Positions 1 through 7,749 are shown, counted from the first letter of the stretch. The stretch is 64,000 bases of DNA from Bacteroidota bacterium (GCA_016718035.1 JADKEK010000002.1:124001-188000), one strand, 5' to 3'. Program-made: numbers and translations. The notes: generated from the letters alone by a model not told the origin.

Positions 1-1505
1 TTTTGTGCACGTCCTGCAGAAGTTTTATTATCAGCAATTGGTGTTGTTTCACCAAAACCTGCACTGCTTAATCTGGTATCAGCTACACCTTTTGTAATAA
101 AATATTTTCTAACCGCAGCAGCCCGTTTATCAGATAATTCCTGATTCATTTTATCATCACCCTGATCGTCGGTATGGCCTTCAATTGACCATGCTGTTGT
201 TGGATATAAGGTCATAATACTTACAATATTATCTAAGGTAGAATACGATGAAGCCTTAATTACATCGCTACCTGATTCAAATTGAATTGATTTAGCTGCG
301 TAATTAATTTTCTCCACTATTTTTTTCCGTTCAACATCATCTAAAACCGGGCAACCGCCATTGGCTTTAATACCACGTTTATCAGGACAACGGTCATCTA
401 TATCAGCAGTGCCGTCACCATCGCTGTCAGGGCAACCTTTTAATGCCAATTCACCACGTTCTTTCGGACAACGGTCTTCTTTATCCATTATGCCATCGCC
501 ATCACCATCGGGACAACCATTAAATTGTGAAAGTCCTTTTTCATTTTTACAATTATCATCTAAATCAACAATACCATCACCGTCGCTATCAGGACATCCT
601 TTAAATGCTGCTGTTCCTTTATCTTGTGGGCAACGATCTTCCTTATCCATAATACCATCGCTATCACTGTCAGGACAACCATTAAATGCCACCAATCCTT
701 TTTCATTAGGGCAACTGTCGTCTTTATCTGCCAAACCATCACTATCGCTATCAGGACATCCCTGGAATAGCGCCAACCCTGCCTGATTAGGACAAGCATC
801 GGCTGCATCTGTAATACCATCATTGTCGGTATCAGGACAACCCTTAAATTGTATAATACCTGCTTTATCCGGACAAGCATCTTCCCAGTTTGGTATACCA
901 TCGCCATCATTATCTGCACCTTTTCCAAACCGCATTACTAAACCAATTGAATGATGTGCATAGTCGTTTCCTTGTTCATTAAACTGACGCACATAAGCAG
1001 ATTGTAAATTGAATCCAAATAATGGTGTAACCCAAATATCAGTACCAATACCCAATTTACCTTCAGGGAAAATGGTTTCTACATCGGGATTTTCGTTTTC
1101 GAGATAGTTAACTCCCACTGCGCCAAAAACGTAAGGAGCAAAACAACTACTTTCTTTTAGGATATAATCGTTCGCGAGATGGTAGTTTAAATTTATTTCG
1201 CCATCAACAAATAAACTGGAACTTGTATTACCGGTTTTAGCGTTTACTTTAATGGAGTTTAAGCTTAAAGCAGCACCTAATGAAAATGATTTATTCAATG
1301 TTCCGCCAAAAGTATATCGGCTTACTGCAGGTCCGAATTCTATATCTCCGGTATCAATCACATCTTTAAAATATGATTCCGCTTCAGCGTTATAGTCGAT
1401 TAAACTTGTCCCAAAACCGAATTTATAAGGATGGTCGGAGTTTTGAGCCCACATGGTTAGTGCGCTTAACACCAGCATAAGGAATAATGAGTAAGATTTG
1501 TTCAT
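1..1505 (-). CDS. OmpA-family outer-membrane protein with TSP3 repeats (C-terminus cut by window edge)
   Basis: The gene reads from ATG at 1505 to beyond base 1, giving 501 codons without a stop. It opens with a short signal peptide ending near MWAQN. A stretch of about 200 residues with alternating hydrophobic pattern follows, likely an outer-membrane beta-barrel. Seven tandem thrombospondin type 3 repeats of the form DxDxDGxxDxxDxCP come next (about bases 340-930), which in this family bind calcium. The C-terminus is an OmpA-like peptidoglycan-binding domain with EGHTDDQG, LSDKRAAAV and a GFGE motif. Known family role: tethering the outer membrane to peptidoglycan. Only the last few residues are missing. 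Serine/proline-rich open frames on the opposite strand of the repeats are shadows. Confidence 0.93.
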   Translation of the reverse strand, partial: MNKSYSLFLMLVLSALTMWAQNSDHPYKFGFGTSLIDYNAEAESYFKDVIDTGDIEFGPAVSRYTFGGTLNKSFSLGAALSLNSIKVNAKTGNTSSSLFVDGEINLNYHLANDYILKESSCFAPYVFGAVGVNYLENENPDVETIFPEGKLGIGTDIWVTPLFGFNLQSAYVRQFNEQGNDYAHHSIGLVMRFGKGADNDGDGIPNWEDACPDKAGIIQFKGCPDTDNDGITDAADACPNQAGLALFQGCPDSDSDGLADKDDSCPNEKGLVAFNGCPDSDSDGIMDKEDRCPQDKGTAAFKGCPDSDGDGIVDLDDNCKNEKGLSQFNGCPDGDGDGIMDKEDRCPKERGELALKGCPDSDGDGTADIDDRCPDKRGIKANGGCPVLDDVERKKIVEKINYAAKSIQFESGSDVIKASSYSTLDNIVSIMTLYPTTAWSIEGHTDDQGDDKMNQELSDKRAAAVRKYFITKGVADTRLSSAGFGETTPIADNKTSAGRAQ

Positions 1506-1647
1506 AGTTGTTGAATTTGAGGTTAAATTAGAACGATAAATATATGTTAATTAAAATTAATACCCCCTTTATTCAACATAAAGTTTTGCACCCGAAATGA
1601 ATTTAACCATAAAAAAAAACAGCATTATAAATTGTGCGCATGTTATT

Positions 1648-1655
1648 TAACTTTG
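1648..1655 (+). promoter_or_regulatory. Bacteroidota -7 box upstream of trxB
   Basis: TAACTTTG matches the Bacteroidota consensus TAnnTTTG and lies 30 bases before the trxB ATG. I see no TTG element at the usual 19-base distance upstream, so the -33 element is weak or absent. Confidence 0.5.
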
Positions 1656-1685
1656 CACACCTTTAACCCAATTCAATACAATAAA

Positions 1686-2618
1686 ATGGAACGAATAAAA
1701 TGTCTCATAATCGGCTCAGGACCTGCAGGTTATACAGCAGCTATCTATGCATCCCGGGCAAATCTTAAACCTGTAATGTACACCGGCATCGAACCCGGAG
1801 GGCAGTTGATGCAAACAACAGATGTTGAAAATTTTCCGGGATATCCCACAGGCATTATGGGACCTGAGATGATGGAAGACTTCAAAAAACAGGCTGAACG
1901 CTTTGGCACCGACATCCGTTTTGGTATTGCGACTAAAGTTGAGTTGAAGGGAGATATTAAAGTAGTTCATTTTGATGATGGTACTTCAGTTGAAGCCTAT
2001 ACCGTAATTATTGCTACAGGTGCCAGTGCAAAATGGCTTGGATTACCATCGGAAAAACGCCTGAATGGAAATGGTGTAAGTGCATGTGCGGTTTGTGATG
2101 GATTTTTCTTCCGCAATCAGGAAGTTGCTTTAGTTGGTGGTGGTGATACTGCATGTGAAGAAGCATTATACTTATCTAAATTGTGCAAAAACGTACACAT
2201 GCTGGTGCGTAAAGACCATTTTAGAGCAAGTAAAATTATGCAGGACAGGGTTTTAAATACACCAAATATTCATGTGTATTGGAATAGTGAAACAGCCGAA
2301 ATATTAGGTGATACTGTTGTTACAGGTTTACAAATTAAAAATGTTTTAACCGGAGCAATTACAGAAGTTGCAATTACCGGATTTTTTGTTGCAATCGGAC
2401 ATCAACCAAATACAAAAATATTTGAAGGACAAATTGATTTGGATGAACAAGGATATATTGTAACAAAAAGTGGTTCGGCCAAAACAAATATTGAAGGAGT
2501 TTTTGCAGCGGGCGATGTGCAGGACAGACATTATCGTCAGGCAATTACCGCAGCAGGAACAGGTTGTATGGCTGCTTTAGATGCTGAACGTTACCTTACC
2601 GAAAAAGATATTCATTAA
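1686..2618 (+). CDS. trxB: Thioredoxin reductase
   Basis: Flavoenzyme that passes electrons from NADPH to thioredoxin in the cytoplasm. The 310-residue product has the N-terminal FAD site GSGPAGYTAA, the redox-active CAVC pair, the NADPH site GGGDTACEEA, and the C-terminal FAD motif FAAGDVQD, all in the order expected of low-molecular-weight bacterial thioredoxin reductases. An open frame extends 18 codons upstream of this ATG, but the -7 box lies inside that extension and the GSGPAG motif sits at the normal distance from this start, so the ATG at 1686 is chosen. A GPx-like peroxidase and bshB1 follow on the same strand, making a small thiol-redox neighbourhood. Confidence 0.95.
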   Translation: MERIKCLIIGSGPAGYTAAIYASRANLKPVMYTGIEPGGQLMQTTDVENFPGYPTGIMGPEMMEDFKKQAERFGTDIRFGIATKVELKGDIKVVHFDDGTSVEAYTVIIATGASAKWLGLPSEKRLNGNGVSACAVCDGFFFRNQEVALVGGGDTACEEALYLSKLCKNVHMLVRKDHFRASKIMQDRVLNTPNIHVYWNSETAEILGDTVVTGLQIKNVLTGAITEVAITGFFVAIGHQPNTKIFEGQIDLDEQGYIVTKSGSAKTNIEGVFAAGDVQDRHYRQAITAAGTGCMAALDAERYLTEKDIH

Positions 2619-2679
2619 TTTATTCGTAATTTAAACATTTACGTTTATTTGCTGTTTAGTATAGCATAAACTTATTCTA

Positions 2680-3186
2680 TTGGACAATACTATTTATCAA
2701 TTTCCATTTACTACCATCAGTGGAAAAAACTTAACGCGGGAAACGCTTGAAGGTAAAGTAATTATGGTAGTGAATACAGCAACTAAATGTGGTTTTGTAC
2801 CACAATTAGGTGCACTGGAAAAATTGTATGATAAATACAAAGACCAGGGCTTATTAATAATTGGTTTTCCAAGTGACCAGTTTTCTCAGGAGCCATTGGA
2901 TGGTGAAAATATCACAGAATTTTGCAGTGTAAATTATGGTGTAAGTTTTCCTATGATGCAAAAAACAGCATTAAAGGGAGAAGAAGCGCATCCATTATTT
3001 AAGTTTTTTGCCAGTGCGCGACAAAACGGAAAATTTTCTTCTAGTCCGCGATGGAATTTTTACAAATATCTGATTGGTCGCGATGGAAAAGTAATAGATT
3101 ATTACTGGACCTATCGCAAACCGGATAGTAGTAAAATAGTGTCTGCCATTGAAAAAGCGCTTTCAAAAGTGCCTGTTACTGTTTAA
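2680..3186 (+). CDS. Glutathione peroxidase-like thiol peroxidase
   Basis: Reduces hydroperoxides; bacterial members usually take electrons from thioredoxin rather than glutathione. The 168-residue product has the peroxidatic cysteine in NTATKCGF and the conserved Trp-Asn in RWNFYKYL. The motif that in most thioredoxin-dependent relatives reads FPCNQF is here FPSDQF, so the usual resolving cysteine is replaced by serine; another cysteine lies downstream in TEFCSVNYG. The start is TTG at 2680, since no ATG precedes the conserved N-terminus. It follows trxB by 61 bases and may be cotranscribed. The family call is firm; the electron donor is inferred. Confidence 0.88.
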   Translation: MDNTIYQFPFTTISGKNLTRETLEGKVIMVVNTATKCGFVPQLGALEKLYDKYKDQGLLIIGFPSDQFSQEPLDGENITEFCSVNYGVSFPMMQKTALKGEEAHPLFKFFASARQNGKFSSSPRWNFYKYLIGRDGKVIDYYWTYRKPDSSKIVSAIEKALSKVPVTV

Positions 3187-3189
3187 CGG

Positions 3190-3219
3190 TTGCGCCTTAA
3201 ACCTAATCCATTAACTTTG
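3190..3219 (+). promoter_or_regulatory. Promoter of bshB1 (-33 TTG, -7 TAACTTTG)
   Basis: TTG at 3190-3192 is followed by 19 bases and then TAACTTTG at 3212-3219, the canonical Bacteroidota spacing. The bshB1 ATG begins at 3224, only 4 bases after the -7 box, so transcription would start at or very near the start codon. Confidence 0.65.
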
Positions 3220-3223
3220 CTGC

Positions 3224-3940
3224 ATGAAATTGCACATGCTGGCATTTGGTGCCCATCCCGACGACGTAGAACTCAGTTGTAGCGGAACTATTTTATCTTT
3301 TACCACACAAGGTAAAACGGCAGGTATTATAGACCTTACCAGGGGTGAAATGGGCTCAAGAGGCACAGTTGCCATCAGAGCTGATGAAGCCGATGCCGCT
3401 AAAACTATTTTAGGCTGCAGTATTCGTGAAAATCTGGGTTTGGCAGATGGATTATTTGAGCACAACACCGCTTCATTAATGCTGGTTATTCAAGCCATCA
3501 GAAAATATCAACCGGATTACATTTTTTGTAATGCACCGGAAGACAGACATCCCGACCATGGCAAAGGTTCCAAATTGGTTGAAGAAGCTGCATTTTTATC
3601 GGGATTGGTAAAAATTACTACCGAAGTAGATGGTGTAAATCAACAAGTTTGGCGACCAAAAATGGTTTTGAAATATATTCAGGACCGTTGGTTAACTCCC
3701 GATTTTGTGGTGGATATTACACCTTATTGGGAAAAAAGAATGGAGAGTATAAAAGCACATAAATCGCAATTTTTCGACCCAAACAGTAACGAACCTCAAA
3801 CGTATATAGCATCCAAAAACTTTTTCGACGGTATTGAAGCACGTGCTCGCGAAATGGGCCGCAGCGCTCAGTTTCAGTATGGTGAAGGATTTATTACCAG
3901 CCGTATTCCTGGTGTGAAAAATATTACTGAATTATATTAA
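3224..3940 (+). CDS. bshB1: Bacillithiol biosynthesis deacetylase BshB1
   Basis: Removes the acetyl group from GlcNAc-malate, the second step of bacillithiol synthesis. The 238-residue protein shows the LmbE/PIG-L zinc motif GAHPDDVELSCSGT at residues 8-21, LTRGEMGSRGT, and the zinc-binding histidines of EDRHPDHGKG. These features and the length match BshB1 well. Its place after trxB and a thiol peroxidase fits a role in cellular thiol chemistry. It is convergent with the rplS operon. The other bacillithiol genes (bshA, bshC) are not in this window. Confidence 0.93.
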   Translation: MKLHMLAFGAHPDDVELSCSGTILSFTTQGKTAGIIDLTRGEMGSRGTVAIRADEADAAKTILGCSIRENLGLADGLFEHNTASLMLVIQAIRKYQPDYIFCNAPEDRHPDHGKGSKLVEEAAFLSGLVKITTEVDGVNQQVWRPKMVLKYIQDRWLTPDFVVDITPYWEKRMESIKAHKSQFFDPNSNEPQTYIASKNFFDGIEARAREMGRSAQFQYGEGFITSRIPGVKNITELY

Positions 3941-3970
3941 ATAAAAATCCCAGTCCTTACGAACCGGGAT
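3941..3970 (-). terminator. Terminator of the rpsP-rimM-trmD-rplS operon
   Basis: On the minus strand an 8-bp stem (3963-3970 pairing with 3947-3954, one mismatch) with an 8-base loop is followed by TTTTTAT. It lies 32 bases past the rplS stop codon. Confidence 0.7.
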
Positions 3971-3977
3971 CCTGATA

Positions 3978-3996
3978 TACATATAATCACGACAGA
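3978..3996 (-). repeat. 19-nt repeat, copy 1, between rplS stop and terminator
   Basis: On the minus strand this reads TCTGTCGTGATTATATGTA. The identical 19 bases occur at 26499-26517, also on the minus strand and also between a stop codon and a terminator hairpin. Function unknown. Confidence 0.75.
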
Positions 3997-4001
3997 CTAT
4001 C

Positions 4002-4361
4002 TTAATGGGCAACAGCAGATTTAGCTTCTTTAATCCTTGCTGATTTACCTTTTAAACCGCGAAGATAGAAGATTTTAGCTCTTCTAACTTTACCAATTTT
4101 ATTTACTTCAATGCTATCGATGTTTGGCGAAAATAATGGGAATATTCTTTCTACCCCAACGCCATTAGAAATTTTACGTACTGTAAAAGTTTGAGTTCTA
4201 CCCTGACCTTTACGCTGTATTACGTCGCCTTTAAATGCCTGGATCCTTGATTTGTCTCCTTCAATAATTTTATAATTAACAGTGATAGTATCACCTGCTT
4301 TAAATTGAGGGATTTCTTTACCTGGAATCAGGTCTAATTCTAGCGATTTTATAAAGTCCAT
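4002..4361 (-). CDS. rplS: Large ribosomal subunit protein bL19
   Basis: Structural protein of the 50S subunit at the interface with the 30S subunit. The 119-residue product begins MDFIKSLELDLI and contains the hallmark GDTITVNYKIIEG, RIQAFKGDVIQRKGQG and GVGVERIFPLFSPNI segments. An in-frame extension 22 codons upstream exists, but it covers the promoter and lacks family similarity, so the ATG at 4361 is preferred. It is the last gene of the rpsP-rimM-trmD-rplS order known from many bacteria. It also has its own promoter in the trmD-rplS gap, which would allow expression beyond read-through. Confidence 0.96.
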   Translation of the reverse strand: MDFIKSLELDLIPGKEIPQFKAGDTITVNYKIIEGDKSRIQAFKGDVIQRKGQGRTQTFTVRKISNGVGVERIFPLFSPNIDSIEVNKIGKVRRAKIFYLRGLKGKSARIKEAKSAVAH

Positions 4362-4386
4362 AACCTTATTTTTTAAAAGTGGACTG

Positions 4387-4417
4387 CAAAGATAGGAGAA
4401 ATTCGTTGTAATACAAA
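4387..4417 (-). promoter_or_regulatory. Internal promoter of rplS
   Basis: On the minus strand TTTG (4417-4414), 19 bases, then TATCTTTG (4394-4387) match the Bacteroidota -33/-7 consensus with the same 19-base spacing as the bshB1 promoter. The -7 box ends 25 bases before the rplS ATG. Confidence 0.65.
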
Positions 4418-4426
4418 CTTTTTGCA

Positions 4427-5107
4427 TCAGTTTTCATGCAGTAAATCAGGGCGTCTTTCAAGGGTTTTAGATAAGGCCTGTTCATGGCGCCAATCCTCAA
4501 TTTTAGCGGCATGTCCGCTTAAAAGCACATCAGGAACCTCCCAGCCGTTAAAAGATGCCGGTCTGGTATACACAGGCGGGGCTAATAAATCGTCTTGAAA
4601 ACTGTCAAATAAAGCCGAAGTTTCATCATTCAACACCCCGGGAAGCAGTCGCCCCAAGGCATCTACTAAAACAGCAGCAGCCAGTTCTCCCCCACTAAGC
4701 ACATAATCGCCAATAGAAATTTCACGGGTTATCAGATGCTGGCGCACCCTTTCATCTACCCCTTTATAATGGCCACACAATAATATCAGGTCGTTTTTTA
4801 AGGAAAGTTGGTTGGCCGTTTTTTGGTTAAATCGTTCTCCGTCTGGTGTCAGGTAAATGACTTCATCAACGGTTCTGTCCTTTTTCAGTGCCTGAATGCA
4901 ATTAAAAATGGGTTCAACCATCATCACCATACCTGCACCCCCACCAAATTGATAGTCGTCTACCTGTTTGTGATTAAACGTGGAATAATCGCGCAAATTC
5001 ACCACATTAACCTCCAGCAAACCCTTTTCACGAGCGCGTTTCAGGATACTGTGTTCAAACGGTGAAACCAGCAATTCGGGTAAAACAGTAATAATGTCGA
5101 TACGCAT
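4427..5107 (-). CDS. trmD: tRNA (guanine37-N1)-methyltransferase
   Basis: SPOUT-class enzyme that methylates G37 next to the anticodon using S-adenosylmethionine, preventing frameshifting. The 226-residue protein carries FGGGAGMVMMVEP and the trefoil-knot segments LCGHYKGVDERV and IGDYVLSGGELAA, all diagnostic. It lies 13 bases after rimM and ends 65 bases before rplS, in the conserved operon order. Confidence 0.97.
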   Translation of the reverse strand: MRIDIITVLPELLVSPFEHSILKRAREKGLLEVNVVNLRDYSTFNHKQVDDYQFGGGAGMVMMVEPIFNCIQALKKDRTVDEVIYLTPDGERFNQKTANQLSLKNDLILLCGHYKGVDERVRQHLITREISIGDYVLSGGELAAAVLVDALGRLLPGVLNDETSALFDSFQDDLLAPPVYTRPASFNGWEVPDVLLSGHAAKIEDWRHEQALSKTLERRPDLLHEN

Positions 5108-5120
5108 GTGATACTATTGG

Positions 5121-5627
5121 TTAAATGTCCAGAATTCCTGCCGGCAAGCGGGTTATCAATTCTTTTTTCGATTCGTCAAGTGCAACAATAACTTCATCAT
5201 GCACCGGAATCATGATGGTTTTTCCAAGGTAGTCAATTTCCAGCAAAACATACTCTACCATATCAATTGAGCCATTTACCTTGCCTAGCAAACCAATCAC
5301 TTCATCGGTGACAATAAAGTCGACCCATGGATCCTCAAACTCCTCCTCTTCTTCTTCAACATAAGAATCAGGGCCTGAAACCGCTTTTTTGGTAAATCGT
5401 TCAGCATCTTCTTTATTGGTAATTTCCTCCAGTAAAACGAGGGCGTCACCATTTTTAAAATAGCTGATGGTTTTAATAAAAAACGGAATTTGGTTGCCTT
5501 TTACCAAAAAATAAAGAGCTTCCTGTTCGGAAAGCTCTTTAATATTTTCATCAAACGCAATTCTGAGGTGTCCTTGAACACCGTGAGTTTTAATAACGTA
5601 ACCGATTTGAACCAGTTCGTTGCTCAC
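5121..5627 (-). CDS. rimM: 16S rRNA processing/ribosome maturation factor RimM
   Basis: Assists late assembly of the 30S subunit, binding ribosomal protein S19. The 168-residue product opens with the RimM beta-barrel motif IGYVIKTHGVQGHLRI, followed by a run of seven glutamates in a linker, and ends with a PRC-barrel-type domain containing PVHDEVIVALD and RLPAGILDI. It starts 4 bases after the rpsP stop and is clearly cotranscribed with it. Confidence 0.94.
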   Translation of the reverse strand: MSNELVQIGYVIKTHGVQGHLRIAFDENIKELSEQEALYFLVKGNQIPFFIKTISYFKNGDALVLLEEITNKEDAERFTKKAVSGPDSYVEEEEEEFEDPWVDFIVTDEVIGLLGKVNGSIDMVEYVLLEIDYLGKTIMIPVHDEVIVALDESKKELITRLPAGILDI

Positions 5628-5631
5628 GATA

Positions 5632-6210
5632 TTATTCGTTTGTAGTTTCCTCAGTTGTAGCTGCGTTATCTGTAACTTCAGTTTCTACTTCTGCAGTAGC
5701 TTCTTCAGTTGCTTCTACAGTTGCATTTGCAGCAGCAGCGGCATCAGCAGCTTCTTTTTCAGCAGCAGCTTTTTTAGATGCTTCTTCTAAACGTTTGTTG
5801 TTGATACGTGCAATTTCAGCAGCTTTTTTAGCAGCTTCACCGGCTTCAACTTTTTTCACGTGGTCCATAACTGCACCTTCGTGAGATTGTTGCCATTCAA
5901 CAAATTTTTGTTCTGCAACTTCTAAAGTAAACGAGCCTTTGCTAACACCACGTAATAAATGTTTTTTGTATAAAACACCTTTGTAGCGAAGAATTGCCGT
6001 AGCGGTTGTTGTAGGTTGAGCTCCTTTTTGAAGCCATTCTACCGCTTTGTTTACATCGATTGTAATTTGTGCAGGAACAGTTGTTGGGTTGTAAGTTCCA
6101 AGGCGCTCAATAAATTTACCGTCGCGTGGTGAGGTAACATTTGCTACCACGATATGATAGAAAGGCGCTTTTTTTCTACCGTGACGCTGTAATCTGATTT
6201 TAGTTGCCAT
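5632..6210 (-). CDS. rpsP: Small ribosomal subunit protein bS16 with long C-terminal tail
   Basis: 30S subunit protein. Residues 1-80 are a standard bS16 (MATKIRLQRHGRKKAPFYH, GKFIERLGTYNP). The remaining ~110 residues form a low-complexity tail rich in Ala, Glu, Lys and Thr, more than doubling the usual 80-90 residues; tails of this sort are common in Bacteroidota bS16. An in-frame extension of 14 codons upstream is not conserved and lies in the leader, so the ATG at 6210 is chosen. First gene of its operon. Confidence 0.95.
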   Translation of the reverse strand: MATKIRLQRHGRKKAPFYHIVVANVTSPRDGKFIERLGTYNPTTVPAQITIDVNKAVEWLQKGAQPTTTATAILRYKGVLYKKHLLRGVSKGSFTLEVAEQKFVEWQQSHEGAVMDHVKKVEAGEAAKKAAEIARINNKRLEEASKKAAAEKEAADAAAAANATVEATEEATAEVETEVTDNAATTEETTNE

Positions 6211-6252
6211 GTTAAAACATGTTTTTTTAGTTAAAAAATGTCTCAGAATCAA

Positions 6253-6267
6253 TCCCGATAAACGGGA
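6253..6267 (-). promoter_or_regulatory. Hairpin in the rpsP leader
   Basis: A perfect 5-bp G+C-rich inverted repeat (TCCCG-5-CGGGA) lies in the transcribed leader between the -7 box and the rpsP start, about 43 bases before the ATG, and is followed by a T-rich stretch on the minus strand. It could be a leader structure for autoregulation or a weak attenuator; this is inference. Confidence 0.4.
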
Positions 6268-6284
6268 GGTTTGAGATTGGGGTG

Positions 6285-6292
6285 CAAAGATA
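6285..6292 (-). promoter_or_regulatory. -7 box of the rpsP operon
   Basis: On the minus strand TATCTTTG matches TAnnTTTG. It predicts a leader of about 65-70 bases before rpsP. Confidence 0.55.
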
Positions 6293-6345
6293 CAAATTCT
6301 TCATGATTTACCATAACATTTGCTTACTTTAGCCCCTTACAGGCT

Positions 6346-7740
6346 ATGAAACCATTTGGAAAAAACTTATCAGAACGCGCTTTACGGTGGATTCGTTGGC
6401 ATGAAAAGCTGATAAATTTTACCCAAAAACACCTGAACGACAAGCAATTTGTCATTATTTCGGGGGTTTTGATTGGTATTACTTCTGCCCTTGCCGCCAT
6501 TTTGCTAAAAGGTATGGTGTTTTATATCAATGGATTTTTATTTAACCAGGTTAGCACCGGCCATATTTCAGAATATTTATATGCCTTATTTCCCCTGGTG
6601 GGGATTGTTGCAACAGCCATAATTGTAAAATACCGTTTTCGGGGCAACCTCGGAGGTGGCAATAGCGCCATTATTTATTCGATAAAACGGAAGGAAAGTA
6701 AAATGCCCTTTCACCTCATGTATGCCCATATTTTTACCAGCGCAATAACGGTTGGAACGGGTGGTTCTACCGGATTGGAAACACCGATTGTTACCACAGG
6801 TGCTGCAATTGGTTCTAATTACGGCAAAACATATAAAGTGAAACCGGAAGAAAGAACCATCATGTTGGCATGTGGTGTTGCAGCAGGAATAGCAGCTACA
6901 TTTAATGCGCCGATTGCCGGTGTGTTGTTTGCCATTGAAGTATTAATCAGTGAAATATCGGTAGTTGCTTTTATTCCCATTTTAATTGCTGCTGCTTCAG
7001 GCGCTATTTTATCTGATATTATTTTAAATGAAAATGTGTTGTTAAGCTTCGATTTATTGGAGCCGTTTAATTATAGAAATGTGCCGTTTTATGTTTTACT
7101 CGGACTTGTTGCCGGTGTTGTTTCAGTGTATTATATCCGTATGTTTATTGTAATTGAATCTCTGCTAAAACGGGTTAAACAAAAATATTATTTGCACAAA
7201 GCTATTATTGGCGGGTTATTGTTAGGAGCATTAATCTTATTATTCCCACCTCTTTTTGGTGAAGGATATATTGCAATTAAAAACATTGCAGACCTCGATC
7301 CTGGCTCATCACTTGCAGGTAGTATTTTAGATGGGAATTATAATGACCCTTGGGCTTTAATTTTATTTTCGGTGATTATCATGTTATTAAAAGTAATTGC
7401 CACCGGAATTACATTAGGAAGTGGAGGCAATGGTGGAAATTTTGCACCATCATTATTTACAGGTGCTTATTTAGGATATGTTTTTGCTTCTATAATCAAC
7501 CTGACCGGTTTGGTAAATGTGCCGGTAAGTAATTTTACAATTGTAGCAATGGCGGGTATTTTGAGTGGTATATTTCATGCTCCGCTTACCGCAATATTTT
7601 TAATTGCAGAAGTAACGGGAGGTTATGATTTAATTGTTCCGCTTATGATTGTATCTGCACTTAGTTTTGCAGTCTCCAAATATTTATTTGAATATCCTCT
7701 CGATGGTGTCAAATTACGGAAGATGTTATTACAACAATAA
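6346..7740 (+). CDS. ClC-family chloride channel or chloride/proton antiporter
   Basis: Integral membrane protein of 464 residues with about a dozen hydrophobic segments. It carries the ClC selectivity motifs: GTGGSTGLETPIV (the glutamate aligns with the gating Glu of GREGP), NAPIAGVLFAIE, and GSGGNGGNFAPSLFTGA. There is no C-terminal CBS domain; the protein ends shortly after the last membrane helix. Retention of the gating glutamate is compatible with either channel or Cl-/H+ exchange. It is a single gene, convergent with the polysaccharide operon and ending 2 bases from it. Confidence 0.93.
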   Translation: MKPFGKNLSERALRWIRWHEKLINFTQKHLNDKQFVIISGVLIGITSALAAILLKGMVFYINGFLFNQVSTGHISEYLYALFPLVGIVATAIIVKYRFRGNLGGGNSAIIYSIKRKESKMPFHLMYAHIFTSAITVGTGGSTGLETPIVTTGAAIGSNYGKTYKVKPEERTIMLACGVAAGIAATFNAPIAGVLFAIEVLISEISVVAFIPILIAAASGAILSDIILNENVLLSFDLLEPFNYRNVPFYVLLGLVAGVVSVYYIRMFIVIESLLKRVKQKYYLHKAIIGGLLLGALILLFPPLFGEGYIAIKNIADLDPGSSLAGSILDGNYNDPWALILFSVIIMLLKVIATGITLGSGGNGGNFAPSLFTGAYLGYVFASIINLTGLVNVPVSNFTIVAMAGILSGIFHAPLTAIFLIAEVTGGYDLIVPLMIVSALSFAVSKYLFEYPLDGVKLRKMLLQQ

Positions 7741-7749
7741 TATTATTGT
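7734..7749. other. Perfect 16-bp palindrome across two convergent stop codons
   Basis: ACAATAATATTATTGT is identical to its reverse complement and spans the stop codons of the ClC gene (+) and the last sulfotransferase gene (-). It is A+T-only apart from its outer C/G pair. It may act as a weak two-way terminator, but no U-tract follows on either side. Confidence 0.4.

Noticed and set aside
361..786. Plus-strand open frame rich in Ser/Pro/Leu/Gln with internal repeats, opposite the OmpA gene
   Set aside because: It is the complementary reading of the TSP3 repeat region; the repeat pattern is explained by DxDxDG codons on the minus strand.
2680..3186. Selenocysteine glutathione peroxidase
   Set aside because: The active-site codon is TGT (cysteine) and there is no in-frame TGA or SECIS-like structure.
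6346..6420. ClC gene promoter at 6325-6332 (TACTTTAG)
   Set aside because: It does not match TAnnTTTG (TTAG in place of TTTG), so it was not annotated.
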